Part shown: in pieces, positions 1 through 8,546 of the stretch
How positions within the stretch are numbered: the stretch's first letter is position 1
Layout of the letters: each line of letters begins with the position of its first letter
Assembly: GCA_963736975.1 (NCBI GenBank)
Contig: CAVTQY010000001.1
Coordinates: forward strand, 434,001 to 498,000
From: CAVTQY01 sp963736975
Lineage (GTDB): Bacteria; Pseudomonadota; Alphaproteobacteria; Acetobacterales; Acetobacteraceae
Reading direction: 5' to 3'
Length of the DNA: 64,000 nucleotides
Position numbers and translations under genes: made by a program
Notes under the pieces: model-generated
The model's database searches: none
Told to the model about the DNA's origin: nothing
The model's input: only the letters and a program-made list of their open reading frames with translations

Positions 1-15
1 CCTCGGGGAGACGGC

Positions 16-61
16 TGTGGATATGACGCTGCGCTTGGACAACGCTGTCGCGTTGTCCACA
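16..61. other. Inverted repeat flanked by two DnaA-box-like 9-mers
   Basis: A perfect 8-bp inverted repeat (36-43 and 52-59, 8-nt loop) lies between TGTGGATAT at 16-24 (reverse strand ATATCCACA) and TTGTCCACA at 53-61. Each 9-mer is one mismatch from the DnaA box TTATCCACA. There is no AT-rich stretch, no further box cluster and no T-tract after the hairpin, so neither an origin nor a terminator is supported. It may be a regulatory palindrome or chance. The rest of 1-264 holds a second 7-bp palindrome (160-166 and 173-179) and nothing else I can name. Confidence 0.25.
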
Positions 62-264
62 TACCGACAGTCGCCGCTGCAGCAGCCATGCGTACCCTAA
101 TGGTACAGGAGATCGGACCGGTCGCGCTTCCAATTAACGACCCGCGTTCCGTGGTCCTCACTGAAGGGTCCACTTCAGTATGCCATCGCTGGCGGCATAA
201 ACCGGATGTTAACGCTTCTCCGATATTCTGCTGCAGGGCCCCATGACCCGGAGCGCTGCCTAGG

Positions 265-969
265 ATGTCGGACGATCGGTGGGGTGAGTCTGACCGTCCG
301 GGCACGCTCCGGGTCCCGTTTGTGTTCGTGCGCGACGGCTACCCGGAGCCCACCGAGTGGTTGGCGGCTCATCCGGACCACATCCGCCTGCGGGCAAGAT
401 ACGTGCCGCGTGAACTGCCACCCGCTCCGGCGCAAACCCGGGCAGACCGGCGTAACTCGCCTTCGAGGAGCTCGCCTATGGTGCCGAGCACGGCAGCACC
501 CGGCGCATTTGCACCGATCGGCCCTGGAATGATCGGGCCAAATGGGCGCCGCCGATTTCAGCCCCCACCGCAGATCGATCGGTTCCACTATTTCCAGGAG
601 AGTCCGGTCGCGGCGTTGCTGCGGGCGAACGAGGTGTTCGATCGCATCGGGGCCTCAAGTCTTTTACCTCTCGGCAGTCCAGCGGAGCCGGCGTCAGAAC
701 CCGACACAGGGCCGCCTGCTTCAGCGCACACCAGCAATACAAACGCCCTTGCGCGCGAAGCCACTGACTTCGCGAATACCGAAACGTTGAGAAGTTACAC
801 CGCGCATCCGGCTGCCACACCCGACGCAACCACGAGTGAGCCCAGCGGGCTTCTGCCGGCTCAAGCACTCGCGGAACCGCCAGCGGAGGAGGGAAGTTCG
901 GAGCAGTCCCCGGAGCGTAACGAACCTGGCACATTGCCGATGCAACAAGCACTCGAGGCAGAGCTTTGA
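265..969 (+). CDS. Hypothetical protein, proline/alanine-rich
   Basis: I do not recognise this 234-residue protein. Its N-terminal third looks folded and carries a FVFVRDGYPEPTEW segment followed by HPDHIRLRARYVPRE. The middle has a short ordered-looking stretch around residues 105-135 (FHYFQESPVAALLRANEVFDRIG). The last 100 residues are Pro/Ala/Ser/Thr/Glu-rich and probably disordered. There is no signal peptide or membrane segment. The ATG at 265 has only a weak AGG directly upstream, so the start is uncertain. It stands alone, with no neighbour that hints at a function. Confidence 0.5.
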   Translation: MSDDRWGESDRPGTLRVPFVFVRDGYPEPTEWLAAHPDHIRLRARYVPRELPPAPAQTRADRRNSPSRSSPMVPSTAAPGAFAPIGPGMIGPNGRRRFQPPPQIDRFHYFQESPVAALLRANEVFDRIGASSLLPLGSPAEPASEPDTGPPASAHTSNTNALAREATDFANTETLRSYTAHPAATPDATTSEPSGLLPAQALAEPPAEEGSSEQSPERNEPGTLPMQQALEAEL

Positions 970-1314
970 GAACTGTCCAGAAGTCAACGGGCCGGGTACC
1001 TGTAGATGCGGCGCGGTATCTCCACGGCGGTCACTGGTCGAGTAGCTCGGCCATTCGGCTCCGCCCTCACAGATCCGGGCAGGCGGCTTTCCCGCACCCG
1101 GCTCTTCCCGGAAGTTACCCGCATTGCACACAGATGAAGTCGGCCGGCACGCGATAACGAGGGTCAGTTCGATGCGAACTCACGCCGATCAGGTATATAT
1201 CCAGGCGAGAGGCGCCGAATTCGGGTGCGGTAATCTGGATACCGGCTTTTGCCGGTATGACGAAATAGCCGGGATGACAACTCAAGTATCGGTGTTCCGC
1301 GGCTTGGTATAACA
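970..1314. other. Intergenic stretch without a supported gene
   Basis: About 345 bases between the hypothetical gene and the convergent dehydratase gene. The only structure I can point to is the palindromic element at 1239-1258. Short open frames here show no recognisable protein. Confidence 0.5.
1232..1277. repeat. Small palindromic intergenic repeat
   Basis: A perfect 8-bp inverted repeat (ATACCGGC at 1239-1246, GCCGGTAT at 1251-1258) with a TTTT loop sits in the setting CTGGAT...TATGACGAAATAGCCGGGATGAC. This is the look of the small dispersed intergenic palindromes common in proteobacteria. It may also act as a terminator between the convergent genes at 265-969 and 1315-2259. No second copy is evident in this window. 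Confidence 0.45.
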
Positions 1315-2259
1315 CTAGCGATCGAAATCCACAGCGATCGTGTTGCCGCCGCTGAGCAGCACGCCGACATGCCGGCCGGGCTCCGGCCGGTAACGGCCCG
1401 AGAGCAGCGCGGCGAAGGGCGCCGCTGCACCCGGCTCCACGACGATCCGGGCCGTTTCCCACAGTGCCTTCTGCGCGCCGCGGATCGCATCGTCTGAAAC
1501 CAGGACCACGCGCTTCACGTGGCTCACGGCAATCGGAAAAACCCGCTCGCCGATCCGGCGAGGCGCGAGCGAGTCGGCGGCGACCCCGCCCGCCTCGGCG
1601 TCAACCGGCTGACCGGCGGCCAGCGCTTTGGTGAGTGTCGGGGCGGCTTCCGGCTCCACCCCGACAATTTCGATGTTACCGCCATACCAGGCGGCGATAC
1701 CGCCGATCAGCCCGCCTCCGCCTACGGCGACGAGCAACGTGTCGAGATCAGGAACCTGCTGTTGCAGCTCCAGCCCGATCGTTCCCTGACCGAGCAGCGT
1801 CTCCCGCTGGTCGAAGGCGTGGACGGCCAGCGCTCCGGATTGCGCAGCCCAGGCCTCGCTGGCAGCCAATGCATCCGCGTAGCGCTCGCCGCCGACGACG
1901 AGGTCGGCACCATAGCCGCGGATGCGTTGGATTTTTGCCGGCGAGGAGATGGCGGGGACGAAGACCTTTGCCGGAACGGCAAGCTTCATGGCGGCGTAGG
2001 CCACCGCGGCGCCGTGATTACCGCCGGAGGCGGCGACCACGCCGGCTTTCGGGATGTCGTGCATCAGCAGGTTAGTGAAGGCGCCGCGAGTTTTGAACGA
2101 GCCGGCGTGCTGGAAGAGCTCGAGCTTGAGAGTCAGACGAGAGATCCCGAGGCCGAAATCGGCGGCTTCGACCTCGAAAACCGGGGTTCGGCGTATGCGC
2201 GGGCGAATGAGCTGCTCGACGGCCGCGATGTCCTCGCGACCGATGGTGTCGCTGTGCAT
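1315..2259 (-). CDS. Threonine/serine dehydratase-like PLP enzyme
   Basis: Fold-type II PLP enzyme of the threonine dehydratase family (314 residues), expected in the cytosol. Threonine dehydratases turn L-threonine into 2-oxobutanoate and ammonia, and some relatives act on serine or hydroxy-aspartate. The PLP lysine motif SFKTRG is at residues 54-59 (K56), the substrate-binding SGGNHG at 78-83, and the phosphate-binding GGGGLIGG near residue 180. There is no C-terminal ACT regulatory domain, so it resembles the catabolic or short form rather than biosynthetic IlvA. The exact substrate cannot be read from sequence. It is transcribed towards the hypothetical gene at 265. Confidence 0.85.
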   Translation of the reverse strand: MHSDTIGREDIAAVEQLIRPRIRRTPVFEVEAADFGLGISRLTLKLELFQHAGSFKTRGAFTNLLMHDIPKAGVVAASGGNHGAAVAYAAMKLAVPAKVFVPAISSPAKIQRIRGYGADLVVGGERYADALAASEAWAAQSGALAVHAFDQRETLLGQGTIGLELQQQVPDLDTLLVAVGGGGLIGGIAAWYGGNIEIVGVEPEAAPTLTKALAAGQPVDAEAGGVAADSLAPRRIGERVFPIAVSHVKRVVLVSDDAIRGAQKALWETARIVVEPGAAAPFAALLSGRYRPEPGRHVGVLLSGGNTIAVDFDR

Positions 2260-2408
2260 GCCTGCGATGGCTCCGATCTGGGGTTGGCGTCACCGTAGCG
2301 GGTCGGTGGCGGCCTGCCGAGGCCGACTGGCGGAATCGTGCGAGCAGGGCGACAACCGGCTCTGTCCCGCATCGTTTCTGGAAAGACGTTTACGGACAGG
2401 AGCGGGCG

Positions 2409-2708
2409 ATGCGGGGTTCAGCGATCCGGTGCGCCTTGGCACTCGGCCTGGGGTTTGGCTTGGCCGGATGCGTGTATGCGCCGCCACAGCCGGTTTACGG
2501 CTACAACCCGTATGACCCGGGTCAACGAGCCGTGGCCGGTGGGCTGGTTGGTGCCGGTGCGGGTGCTGCGCTAGGCGGTTTGAGCGATGGAGGTAGCGGC
2601 GCGGCTATAGGCGCCTTGGCAGGAGGCGCGCTGGGTGCGGCCGTCGGCGCCAGTTCGACGCCGGCGCCCCCGGCGTACGCCTATGGTTACCAGCCATACG
2701 GCTATTGA
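2409..2708 (+). CDS. Glycine-zipper outer-membrane lipoprotein
   Basis: A 99-residue lipoprotein. The N-terminus is a signal peptide ending in a lipobox (LAGC, Cys about residue 21). A Tyr/Pro-rich linker follows, then a glycine-zipper segment (about residues 40-80, repeated GAGAGAALGG / GALAGGALGAAVGA) and a short Tyr-rich tail. Glycine-zipper lipoproteins such as the YMGG/SlyB-like families sit in the outer membrane and support envelope integrity. The specific role here is unknown. It is divergent from the dehydratase at 1315-2259. Confidence 0.8.
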   Translation: MRGSAIRCALALGLGFGLAGCVYAPPQPVYGYNPYDPGQRAVAGGLVGAGAGAALGGLSDGGSGAAIGALAGGALGAAVGASSTPAPPAYAYGYQPYGY

Positions 2709-2714
2709 TCCCCT

Positions 2715-3044
2715 TCAGGGAGATCCGTTCCGCGGGCGATCCTCCACGACAAGCTCGTAATGCAGGCAGCGCGCGTCGAAGCGGGCGAGCAACTCGCGTG
2801 CGCGCGGCGCGATATGCGCAGCCTCGCAGTCCTCGCCGGCGAAGCGCTTGATGGCATTGAGCGAGTCGAAGCGCGTGATGACCGTGAACTCCACCTCCGT
2901 GCCCAAGAGCCGGCGCAGCACCGCGGCCCCGCGATAGCCCTCGATCGCATGGGTCGCGGGGAGAAAGTTGGAGCGGAGAAATTCCTCATAGAGATCGGCG
3001 GCCTCGGTACTCGCGGCCCATCCTCGCCAAATTCGTGCAATCAT
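2715..3044 (-). CDS. Antibiotic biosynthesis monooxygenase (ABM) domain protein
   Basis: A small 109-residue protein of the ferredoxin-like ABM/dimeric alpha-beta barrel type. Recognisable features are the opening beta strand IARIWRGWA, the helix with YEEFLRSNFLP, the AIEGYRGAAVLRR strand and the EFTVITRFDSLNAIKRFAGED segment. Family members are cofactor-free monooxygenases or simply small stress or degradation enzymes, so the substrate is unknown. I chose the ATG at 3044 over one 13 codons upstream because the fold begins there. It diverges from purH. Confidence 0.75.
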   Translation of the reverse strand: MIARIWRGWAASTEAADLYEEFLRSNFLPATHAIEGYRGAAVLRRLLGTEVEFTVITRFDSLNAIKRFAGEDCEAAHIAPRARELLARFDARCLHYELVVEDRPRNGSP

Positions 3045-3121
3045 CGGCAGGCCATACTCGGAAGGCCGTATCGCGGCAACCATCCTGGACCCCGCCCACG
3101 CGGAAGGCTAATGCGCCGCTC

Positions 3122-4696
3122 ATGACCGATATCGTCCCAATCCGCCGCGCCCTGATCTCCGTCTCCGATAAATCCGGCCTCGTGCCATTCGCACAGGCCC
3201 TGGCGGGGTATGGCGTCGCGCTGCTCTCCACTGGCGGGTCCGCGCAGGTGCTTCGGGAAGCAGGCCTCGCGGTGACCGAAGTCTCCGAGCATACCGGCTT
3301 TCCGGAGATCCTCGGCGGACGGGTCAAGACGCTGGTCCCGCAAATCCACGGCGCCATTCTCGGCCGGCGCGACGACCCGGAACACATGGCACAGATGGCG
3401 GCGCATGACATCGCGCCGATCGATCTCGTGGTCGTCAATCTCTACCCGTTCGAAGCCGCGGTCGCGCGCGGCGCCGCGCCGCGCGACTGCATCGAAAACA
3501 TCGATATTGGCGGCCCGGCGCTGATCCGCGCCGCCGCCAAGAACCACGATTTTGTTGCTGTGGTAACCGAGCCGGCACAGTACCAGACAGTGCTCGACGA
3601 ACTCGCCCGCCATCACGGTATTAGTCTCGGGTTGCGCAGACACCTGGCGCACGCCGCCTATGCACGCACCGCGGCTTACGACAGCGCCGTCGCCGGATGG
3701 TTCGTGCAGCAGCAGCACGAGCTGTTTCCACAGCACCTCAGCATCGCCGGAACATTGCGGCAGAGGCTGCGATATGGCGAGAACCCGCACCAGCAGGCTG
3801 CGTTCTACGTCAATGGGGCGCCCCCCGGCGTGGCGACGGCTCGGCAGGTGCAAGGCAAGGAACTCTCCTACAACAACCTGAACGACACCGATGCCGCTTT
3901 CGAGTGCGTGGCCGAATTCGACAAGCCCGCAGTGGTGATCGTCAAGCATGCCAATCCGTGCGGCGTAGCGACGGCGGACAGCCTCGCCGATGCCTGGGAC
4001 AGTGCGTTGCGCTGCGACCCGGTTTCGGCTTTCGGCGGCATCGTCGCGGTAAACCGTCGGCTTGATGAGGCAGCCGCAAACAAGATTGCAGCGATCTTCA
4101 CCGAGGTCATCATCGCTCCCGATGCTGACGAGCAGGCGCTGGCGACGCTGGCCCGCAAAAAGAACCTGCGGCTGCTGCTGACCGGCGGGCTGCCCGATGT
4201 TGGCGCGCCGGGTTTGGCGTTCCGCAGTCTCTCCGGCGGGTTCCTGGCGCAGACACGCGATGCCGGACGCACGGCCGCGCCGGATCTGAGAGTGGTTACC
4301 AAACGCCAGCCGACCGATGCCGAAGGCGCCGATCTGCTGTTCGCTTTTCGCGTCTGCAAGCACGTGAAGTCGAACGCGATCGTCTATGCAAAGTGCGGCG
4401 CCACGGTGGGGATCGGCGCCGGGCAAATGAGCCGCGTGGACGCCGCGCGCATTGCCGCACGGAAAAGCGCAGAAGCGGCGAAGATCGCTCATCTCGCCAT
4501 GCCGCTCACGCAAGACAGCGTGGTCGCCTCCGACGCGTTCTTCCCGTTTCCGGACGGGTTGGAAGCAGCCATAGAAGCAGGCGCGACTGCGGTGATTCAG
4601 CCCGGCGGGTCGATGCGCGATCCCGAGGTGATCGGCGCGGCGGACCAGGCCGGAGTGGCGATGGTGTTCACCGGGATGCGCCACTTCCGGCACTGA
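3122..4696 (+). CDS. purH: Bifunctional AICAR formyltransferase/IMP cyclohydrolase
   Basis: PurH catalyses the last two steps of de novo purine synthesis: formylation of AICAR with 10-formyl-THF, then ring closure to IMP. The 524-residue length is normal. The N-terminal MGS-like cyclohydrolase domain shows SVSDKSGL, STGGSAQVL and LGGRVKTLVPQIHG. The transformylase domain shows YGENPHQQAAFY, the catalytic KHANPCG, DPVSAFGGIVAVNR, and the C-terminal SDAFFPFPDGLE with the QPGGSMRDPEVI ending. The start ATG at 3122 fits the family N-terminus; an open extension upstream has no homologous character. Confidence 0.97.
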   Translation: MTDIVPIRRALISVSDKSGLVPFAQALAGYGVALLSTGGSAQVLREAGLAVTEVSEHTGFPEILGGRVKTLVPQIHGAILGRRDDPEHMAQMAAHDIAPIDLVVVNLYPFEAAVARGAAPRDCIENIDIGGPALIRAAAKNHDFVAVVTEPAQYQTVLDELARHHGISLGLRRHLAHAAYARTAAYDSAVAGWFVQQQHELFPQHLSIAGTLRQRLRYGENPHQQAAFYVNGAPPGVATARQVQGKELSYNNLNDTDAAFECVAEFDKPAVVIVKHANPCGVATADSLADAWDSALRCDPVSAFGGIVAVNRRLDEAAANKIAAIFTEVIIAPDADEQALATLARKKNLRLLLTGGLPDVGAPGLAFRSLSGGFLAQTRDAGRTAAPDLRVVTKRQPTDAEGADLLFAFRVCKHVKSNAIVYAKCGATVGIGAGQMSRVDAARIAARKSAEAAKIAHLAMPLTQDSVVASDAFFPFPDGLEAAIEAGATAVIQPGGSMRDPEVIGAADQAGVAMVFTGMRHFRH

Positions 4697-4754
4697 ACAG
4701 AAGCCGGGAAGAGCCCTTTCCGTTGACCACTCCGACCGCGCGGGGCCGCTGGTA

Positions 4755-5354
4755 TTACATCCGCGAGGCCGCGAACTCGTAATTGGCCAACTTGTCCATC
4801 CAGTTCTGCAAATAGTCCGGTCGGCGATTGCGGAAATCGAGGTAATAGCTGTGTTCCCACACATCGACGCCGAGCAGCGCTTTGCCTTCGCCGGTAGCGA
4901 GCGGATTGGAGCCGTTCGGCGTTTTGGTGACCTTCAGTTTGCCGTCGGAGCCAAGCACGAGCCAAGCCCAGCCGGAACCGAACTGGGTGGCTCCCGCTTG
5001 TTTGAACGCGTCCCTGAATTTCTCCACGCTGCCGAAGTCCTGCGTGATCTTCTTCTCGAGCGAGCCTGGAATGCCGCCGCCGTTCGGGCTCATGCACTGC
5101 CAGAACAGGATATGATTCCAGTGCTGGCCCGAATTGTTGAACACGCCCGCCATGTCGGGCTTGCCGTGCGACAGCTTCACGATTTCGTCGAGTGGCTTGC
5201 CTTGGAGCTGCGGGTCCTTTTCGACGAAACCGTTCAGCGCGGTGACGTACGCCTGGTGGTGCTTGCCATGATGCAGCTCCAGGGTCTCCTGGCACATGCC
5301 GCGACCGGCAAGTGCGTTTTCGGAATAGGGCAGGTTGGGGAGTTCGAAAGCCAT
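4755..5354 (-). CDS. sodB: Superoxide dismutase [Fe/Mn]
   Basis: Cytosolic superoxide dismutase (199 residues), converting superoxide to hydrogen peroxide and oxygen. The four metal ligands are in place: H28 (LHHGKHH), H81 (WNHILFW), and D164 and H168 (DVWEHSYYLDF). The N-terminus FELPNLPYSENAL is typical of the Fe-type enzymes, although metal choice cannot be settled by sequence reading alone. It is convergent with purH, with a short intergenic gap that holds no clear terminator. Confidence 0.96.
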   Translation of the reverse strand: MAFELPNLPYSENALAGRGMCQETLELHHGKHHQAYVTALNGFVEKDPQLQGKPLDEIVKLSHGKPDMAGVFNNSGQHWNHILFWQCMSPNGGGIPGSLEKKITQDFGSVEKFRDAFKQAGATQFGSGWAWLVLGSDGKLKVTKTPNGSNPLATGEGKALLGVDVWEHSYYLDFRNRRPDYLQNWMDKLANYEFAASRM

Positions 5355-5395
5355 GAAGCATTCTCCACCATGCTGGATGTGAAGCAGCGGTCTCT

Positions 5396-6244
5396 GTGCC
5401 GCGTAGCTACGACCCGGTTAGCTATGACCGGCGGCCAAGAGGCGTCAAGTTGGCCTCTGGGCTAAGTCCAGCCGCCGAGATGGTGCGGCGGTACGACAAG
5501 GACCGCTTCCTGACCGGGCTTTTCGCGCCGGCGGAGAAGCGTGACGCACTGATGACGCTTTATGCCTTCAATCACGAATTGGCGCGTGCACGCGAAGTCA
5601 CGCGCGAGCCCCTGATCGCGTTGATGCGGTTACAGTGGTGGCGGGAGGTGGTCGAGGGCGCGCGCCGCACGCATCAGTTGGCAACGCCGCTGACCACCCT
5701 GTTGTCGAATGGTGAGATCGACCGCAGCGATCTGCTCGGCATGATCGAAGCGCGGGAGACCGAGGCAGAGCCGATGATTGGGACGCTTGCCGCGTGGCGG
5801 GCCTATCTGCTCGGCTCCGCCGGTGGCGTGGCAGTCGCGGCGGGACGCCTGCTCGGCGCGCCCGACCCGGAGCTGCTGCGACCCGCCGGCGCGGCCTATG
5901 GGGCGGCCGGCGTGCTGCGCTGCATTCCCGCGCTGGCGCGGCAACAACGATGCTTGTTGCCCGTGGACGTACTGGCGGAACACGGGTTGACGATCGCCGC
6001 GGTGATTGCCGCACCAACAAGCGGGCTGGTGGATGCCGTGAGCCGCCGGTTGGCGGCGGAAGGTCGCGCGATGCTGCAAGAAGCTCTGCTTTCCCATTTG
6101 CCGGAAGGCGCGCGCGCCGCCGCTTTGCCCGCCGTGTTGGCGCGGCGCGATCTGCGGCGGCAGCCGCCGTTCCCGAACAAGCGAGGACTCGGCGATCGGC
6201 TCGCGGTGCTTCGCGCAGCAGTTACCGGCGTTCTCCGGATATAG
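5396..6244 (+). CDS. Squalene/phytoene synthase family protein, NDUFAF6-like
   Basis: A 282-residue all-helical isoprenoid-synthase-fold protein. Characteristic segments are VRRYDKDRFLTGLFAP, LMTLYAFNHELARAREVTREP and LMRLQWWREVVEG. The two Asp-rich motifs that bind prenyl diphosphate-Mg in true squalene or phytoene synthases are not visible: the first position reads NHELARAREV and the second reads PALARQQRCLLPVDVL. It therefore fits the alphaproteobacterial group related to NDUFAF6, a complex I assembly factor, better than an active synthase (inference). The GTG start at 5396 is tentative; a start nearer residue 20 is possible. Confidence 0.75.
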   Translation: MPRSYDPVSYDRRPRGVKLASGLSPAAEMVRRYDKDRFLTGLFAPAEKRDALMTLYAFNHELARAREVTREPLIALMRLQWWREVVEGARRTHQLATPLTTLLSNGEIDRSDLLGMIEARETEAEPMIGTLAAWRAYLLGSAGGVAVAAGRLLGAPDPELLRPAGAAYGAAGVLRCIPALARQQRCLLPVDVLAEHGLTIAAVIAAPTSGLVDAVSRRLAAEGRAMLQEALLSHLPEGARAAALPAVLARRDLRRQPPFPNKRGLGDRLAVLRAAVTGVLRI

Positions 6245-6379
6245 CGGGATGACGGTACATTAATCGAGATGACTGCGGTTTAATCGCTCCACCCCGGGAA
6301 CATTTAACTGCCATTCCTCATTTCTCGCGGCGTCGTAGGTTTCATATCTACATCCCTCAGTCTTGTTGAAGGAGCACCC

Positions 6380-7990
6380 ATGAACGACCCTAAGCATGCG
6401 CGCCACTGGCGTCGCAGTGCGCTCGCGGCCGCCCTGCTCGCCGGTACCGCGATGACCGGCTATGTCGTCGCCTCCGCCGCGCCGGCTTCACCCACGGCGC
6501 CGACGCCGGGCACGGAAACTCAGGTCGCCAACCCGAACGCGACAACGACCACGAGCACGCCGGCCAAGGCGCCGATCAACGCGCAACAACAGGCCGCCAT
6601 GCCGGAGCGGTTGCCGGACTTCACGCACCTGGTTGCGCAGGTGAAGCCGGCGGTTGTGTCCGTCACCAACTATCTCAAACAGCCGGCGGCCGACGCGCTG
6701 GAAGGACAAAACGGACAGGGAATGCCTGGCCAGCCGCAATTGCCGTTCCCGTTCAACCAGTTCCCGTTTGGCCAGCAGATGCCTCAGCAGCAGGCGCATC
6801 CGGTCGAAGCGCGCGGCTCGGGATTCATTATCAATCCTGATGGCGAGATCGTCACCAACAATCACGTGATCCGGGACGCCAAGCGGATCACCGTCACGCT
6901 CGACAACGGCCAGACGCTGCCGGCGCACGTTGTCGGCGCCGATCCACGGACGGATATCGCCGTGCTGAAAGTCGATGCGGGACACCCATTGCCGTATGTG
7001 GCGCTGGGCAACTCGAGCGCCGTCCAGCCCGGCGAATGGGTGATTGCCATCGGCAACCCGTTCGGGCTGTCGGAAACCGTTACCGCGGGTATCGTCTCAG
7101 CGCTCGGCCGCAACATCGGCGCGGGACCTTATGATCAGTTCATCCAAGTCGATGCACCGATCAATGAAGGCAACTCGGGCGGCCCGCTGTTGACGCAGGA
7201 GGGTAAGGTGATCGGCATGAACAGCGCGATCCTTTCGCCGAGCGGCGGCTCGATCGGTATCGGTTTCGCGATTCCCTCCAACCTGATCAAGCAGATCTCG
7301 AACGATCTCGAGCATGGCGGTCACGTTACCCGCGGCTATATCGGGGTCGAGGCGCAGGCGATCTCACCGGCCATGTCGAAAGCGCTCGGACTGTCGAACG
7401 ACGCGGGTGCGCTGATCGCTGCGGTCCAGCCGAACACGCCGGCGCAGCGCGGCGGATTGCAGCCGGGTGATGTGATCCGGTCGGTCAATGGTCAACCCGT
7501 CAAGGACCCGCGTGAACTCGCGGTAGACGTTGCCGGGATCCAGCCAGGCGACCAGGCGCATCTCGATGTCCTGCGTGATGGCCACCCGCAGACCTTGGAC
7601 CTGCGGGTTGCGCAGCTCCCGAGCGAACAGCAGATGGCGCAGGGTGGCAGCAGCGAGACGCCGGAGCATGGCAGTCTCGGCTTGGCGTTGGGCCCGCTTT
7701 CGCCCGACGTGGCCAGCCAGCTCAGCCTGCCGGACGGCACGCACGGCGCGGTGATCACGCAGGTGCAGCCCGGCTCTCCGGCTGACCAGGCGGGCATCCA
7801 GGCGGGCGACGTGATCGTTGGCGTGGGGACGCATTCCGTGAATGGCCCCGGACAGGCTTCCACGGCGATCCGCGATGCCGAGCGCAACGGCGACAGCGCG
7901 ATCGCGCTGCGCATCATCCACGACGGCCAGTCGGCCTTCGTTGCCGTTAATGTCGGCGGCAGCAACGGCAGCAACGGCAGCAACGGCTAA
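6380..7990 (+). CDS. Do-family periplasmic serine protease (DegP/HtrA)
   Basis: Periplasmic protein-quality-control protease of 536 residues. An N-terminal signal/anchor (about residues 13-33) is followed by a Thr/Pro/Ala-rich linker and a trypsin-like domain with the triad H162 (TNNHVI), D192 (RTDIAVL) and S266 (GNSGGPL). Two PDZ domains follow (about 315-415 and 430-520, both with GGLQPGDVI / AGIQAGDVI carboxylate loops). A Gln/Pro/Phe-rich insertion lies before the catalytic His, as in DegP-like LA loops. The protein ends in a short GSN repeat encoded by 9-bp DNA repeats. The start follows a GGAGC ribosome-binding site. Confidence 0.95.
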   Translation: MNDPKHARHWRRSALAAALLAGTAMTGYVVASAAPASPTAPTPGTETQVANPNATTTTSTPAKAPINAQQQAAMPERLPDFTHLVAQVKPAVVSVTNYLKQPAADALEGQNGQGMPGQPQLPFPFNQFPFGQQMPQQQAHPVEARGSGFIINPDGEIVTNNHVIRDAKRITVTLDNGQTLPAHVVGADPRTDIAVLKVDAGHPLPYVALGNSSAVQPGEWVIAIGNPFGLSETVTAGIVSALGRNIGAGPYDQFIQVDAPINEGNSGGPLLTQEGKVIGMNSAILSPSGGSIGIGFAIPSNLIKQISNDLEHGGHVTRGYIGVEAQAISPAMSKALGLSNDAGALIAAVQPNTPAQRGGLQPGDVIRSVNGQPVKDPRELAVDVAGIQPGDQAHLDVLRDGHPQTLDLRVAQLPSEQQMAQGGSSETPEHGSLGLALGPLSPDVASQLSLPDGTHGAVITQVQPGSPADQAGIQAGDVIVGVGTHSVNGPGQASTAIRDAERNGDSAIALRIIHDGQSAFVAVNVGGSNGSNGSNG

Positions 7991-8007
7991 GCTGAGGACG
8001 TCTCGGT

Positions 8008-8046
8008 ACGGCGGGCGGCTTGGCGATTGCCGGGCCGCTCCGCCGT
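8008..8046 (+). terminator. Possible transcription-stop hairpin after the degP-like gene
   Basis: ACGGCG at 8008-8013 pairs with CGCCGT at 8041-8046, and inner GC-rich bases extend the stem. No run of T follows, so it is only weakly supported as an intrinsic terminator. Confidence 0.3.
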
Positions 8047-8240
8047 GCTAAGCCGGCGCGGGAATCGTTCCGCTCCATCGCGAGACTTTCAAGCTCACGA
8101 CAGAAGAATCTCAGAGATTAGACTTGCCATCACGGAAGCGTGAGTGCTATCCACAGCGCCAGATAGCGGGATCGCGGCTTTCTACCGCGGTACCGGACCT
8201 CCTAGGGCTGTAAACCCAGGACCACGACCGGGGTTTTGCG

Positions 8241-8543
8241 ATGAGCTTACCAGCTACCAGCATTCCCCCGCCGACAGGTGTCTCCTTTGAGATTGCCGAC
8301 CTGCTCATGCTCCAACGCTGGGCCGATGCGCATAATATGCGAATGGTCGTCGAGCTGGACCATTACGTCGAAGGCGATGAATACGAAGAGGTGCTGGCTT
8401 TTTACGAACTCGGGGATCGCCTGCGGTGCTGGACGATGTGGCGGGCGCTCGATCATTTCGTGCTCGTGCCGATGAACGGTCCTGCCTGGCGCTTCGCCCT
8501 TCTGCCGGAGCTTCTGGCGGAGCTGATGCCGCTGCGTCCCTGA
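8241..8543 (+). CDS. Small conserved-looking hypothetical protein
   Basis: A 100-residue protein I cannot assign to a family. It has mixed acidic and aromatic composition (ELDHYVEGDEYEEVLAFYELGDRLRCWTMWR) and no signal peptide or transmembrane helix, so a small folded cytosolic protein is likely. The ATG lies after a GGGG-containing leader. It converges with the MBL gene 3 bases downstream of its stop. Confidence 0.6.
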   Translation: MSLPATSIPPPTGVSFEIADLLMLQRWADAHNMRMVVELDHYVEGDEYEEVLAFYELGDRLRCWTMWRALDHFVLVPMNGPAWRFALLPELLAELMPLRP

Positions 8544-8546
8544 CGT

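Noticed and set aside
2715..3083. Upstream start for the ABM protein
   Set aside because: The 13 extra residues precede the first beta strand and lie close to the divergent purH leader; the ATG at 3044 fits the fold.
3041..4864. 607-codon open frame antisense to purH
   Set aside because: It lies opposite clear purH and sodB motifs and shows no domain.
6297..6327. GGAAC upstream of the degP-like gene as an ECF sigma promoter
   Set aside because: No CGTT or TCTGA-like -10 element is found at the usual 16-17 base spacing; the nearest TCTC is about 21 bases away.
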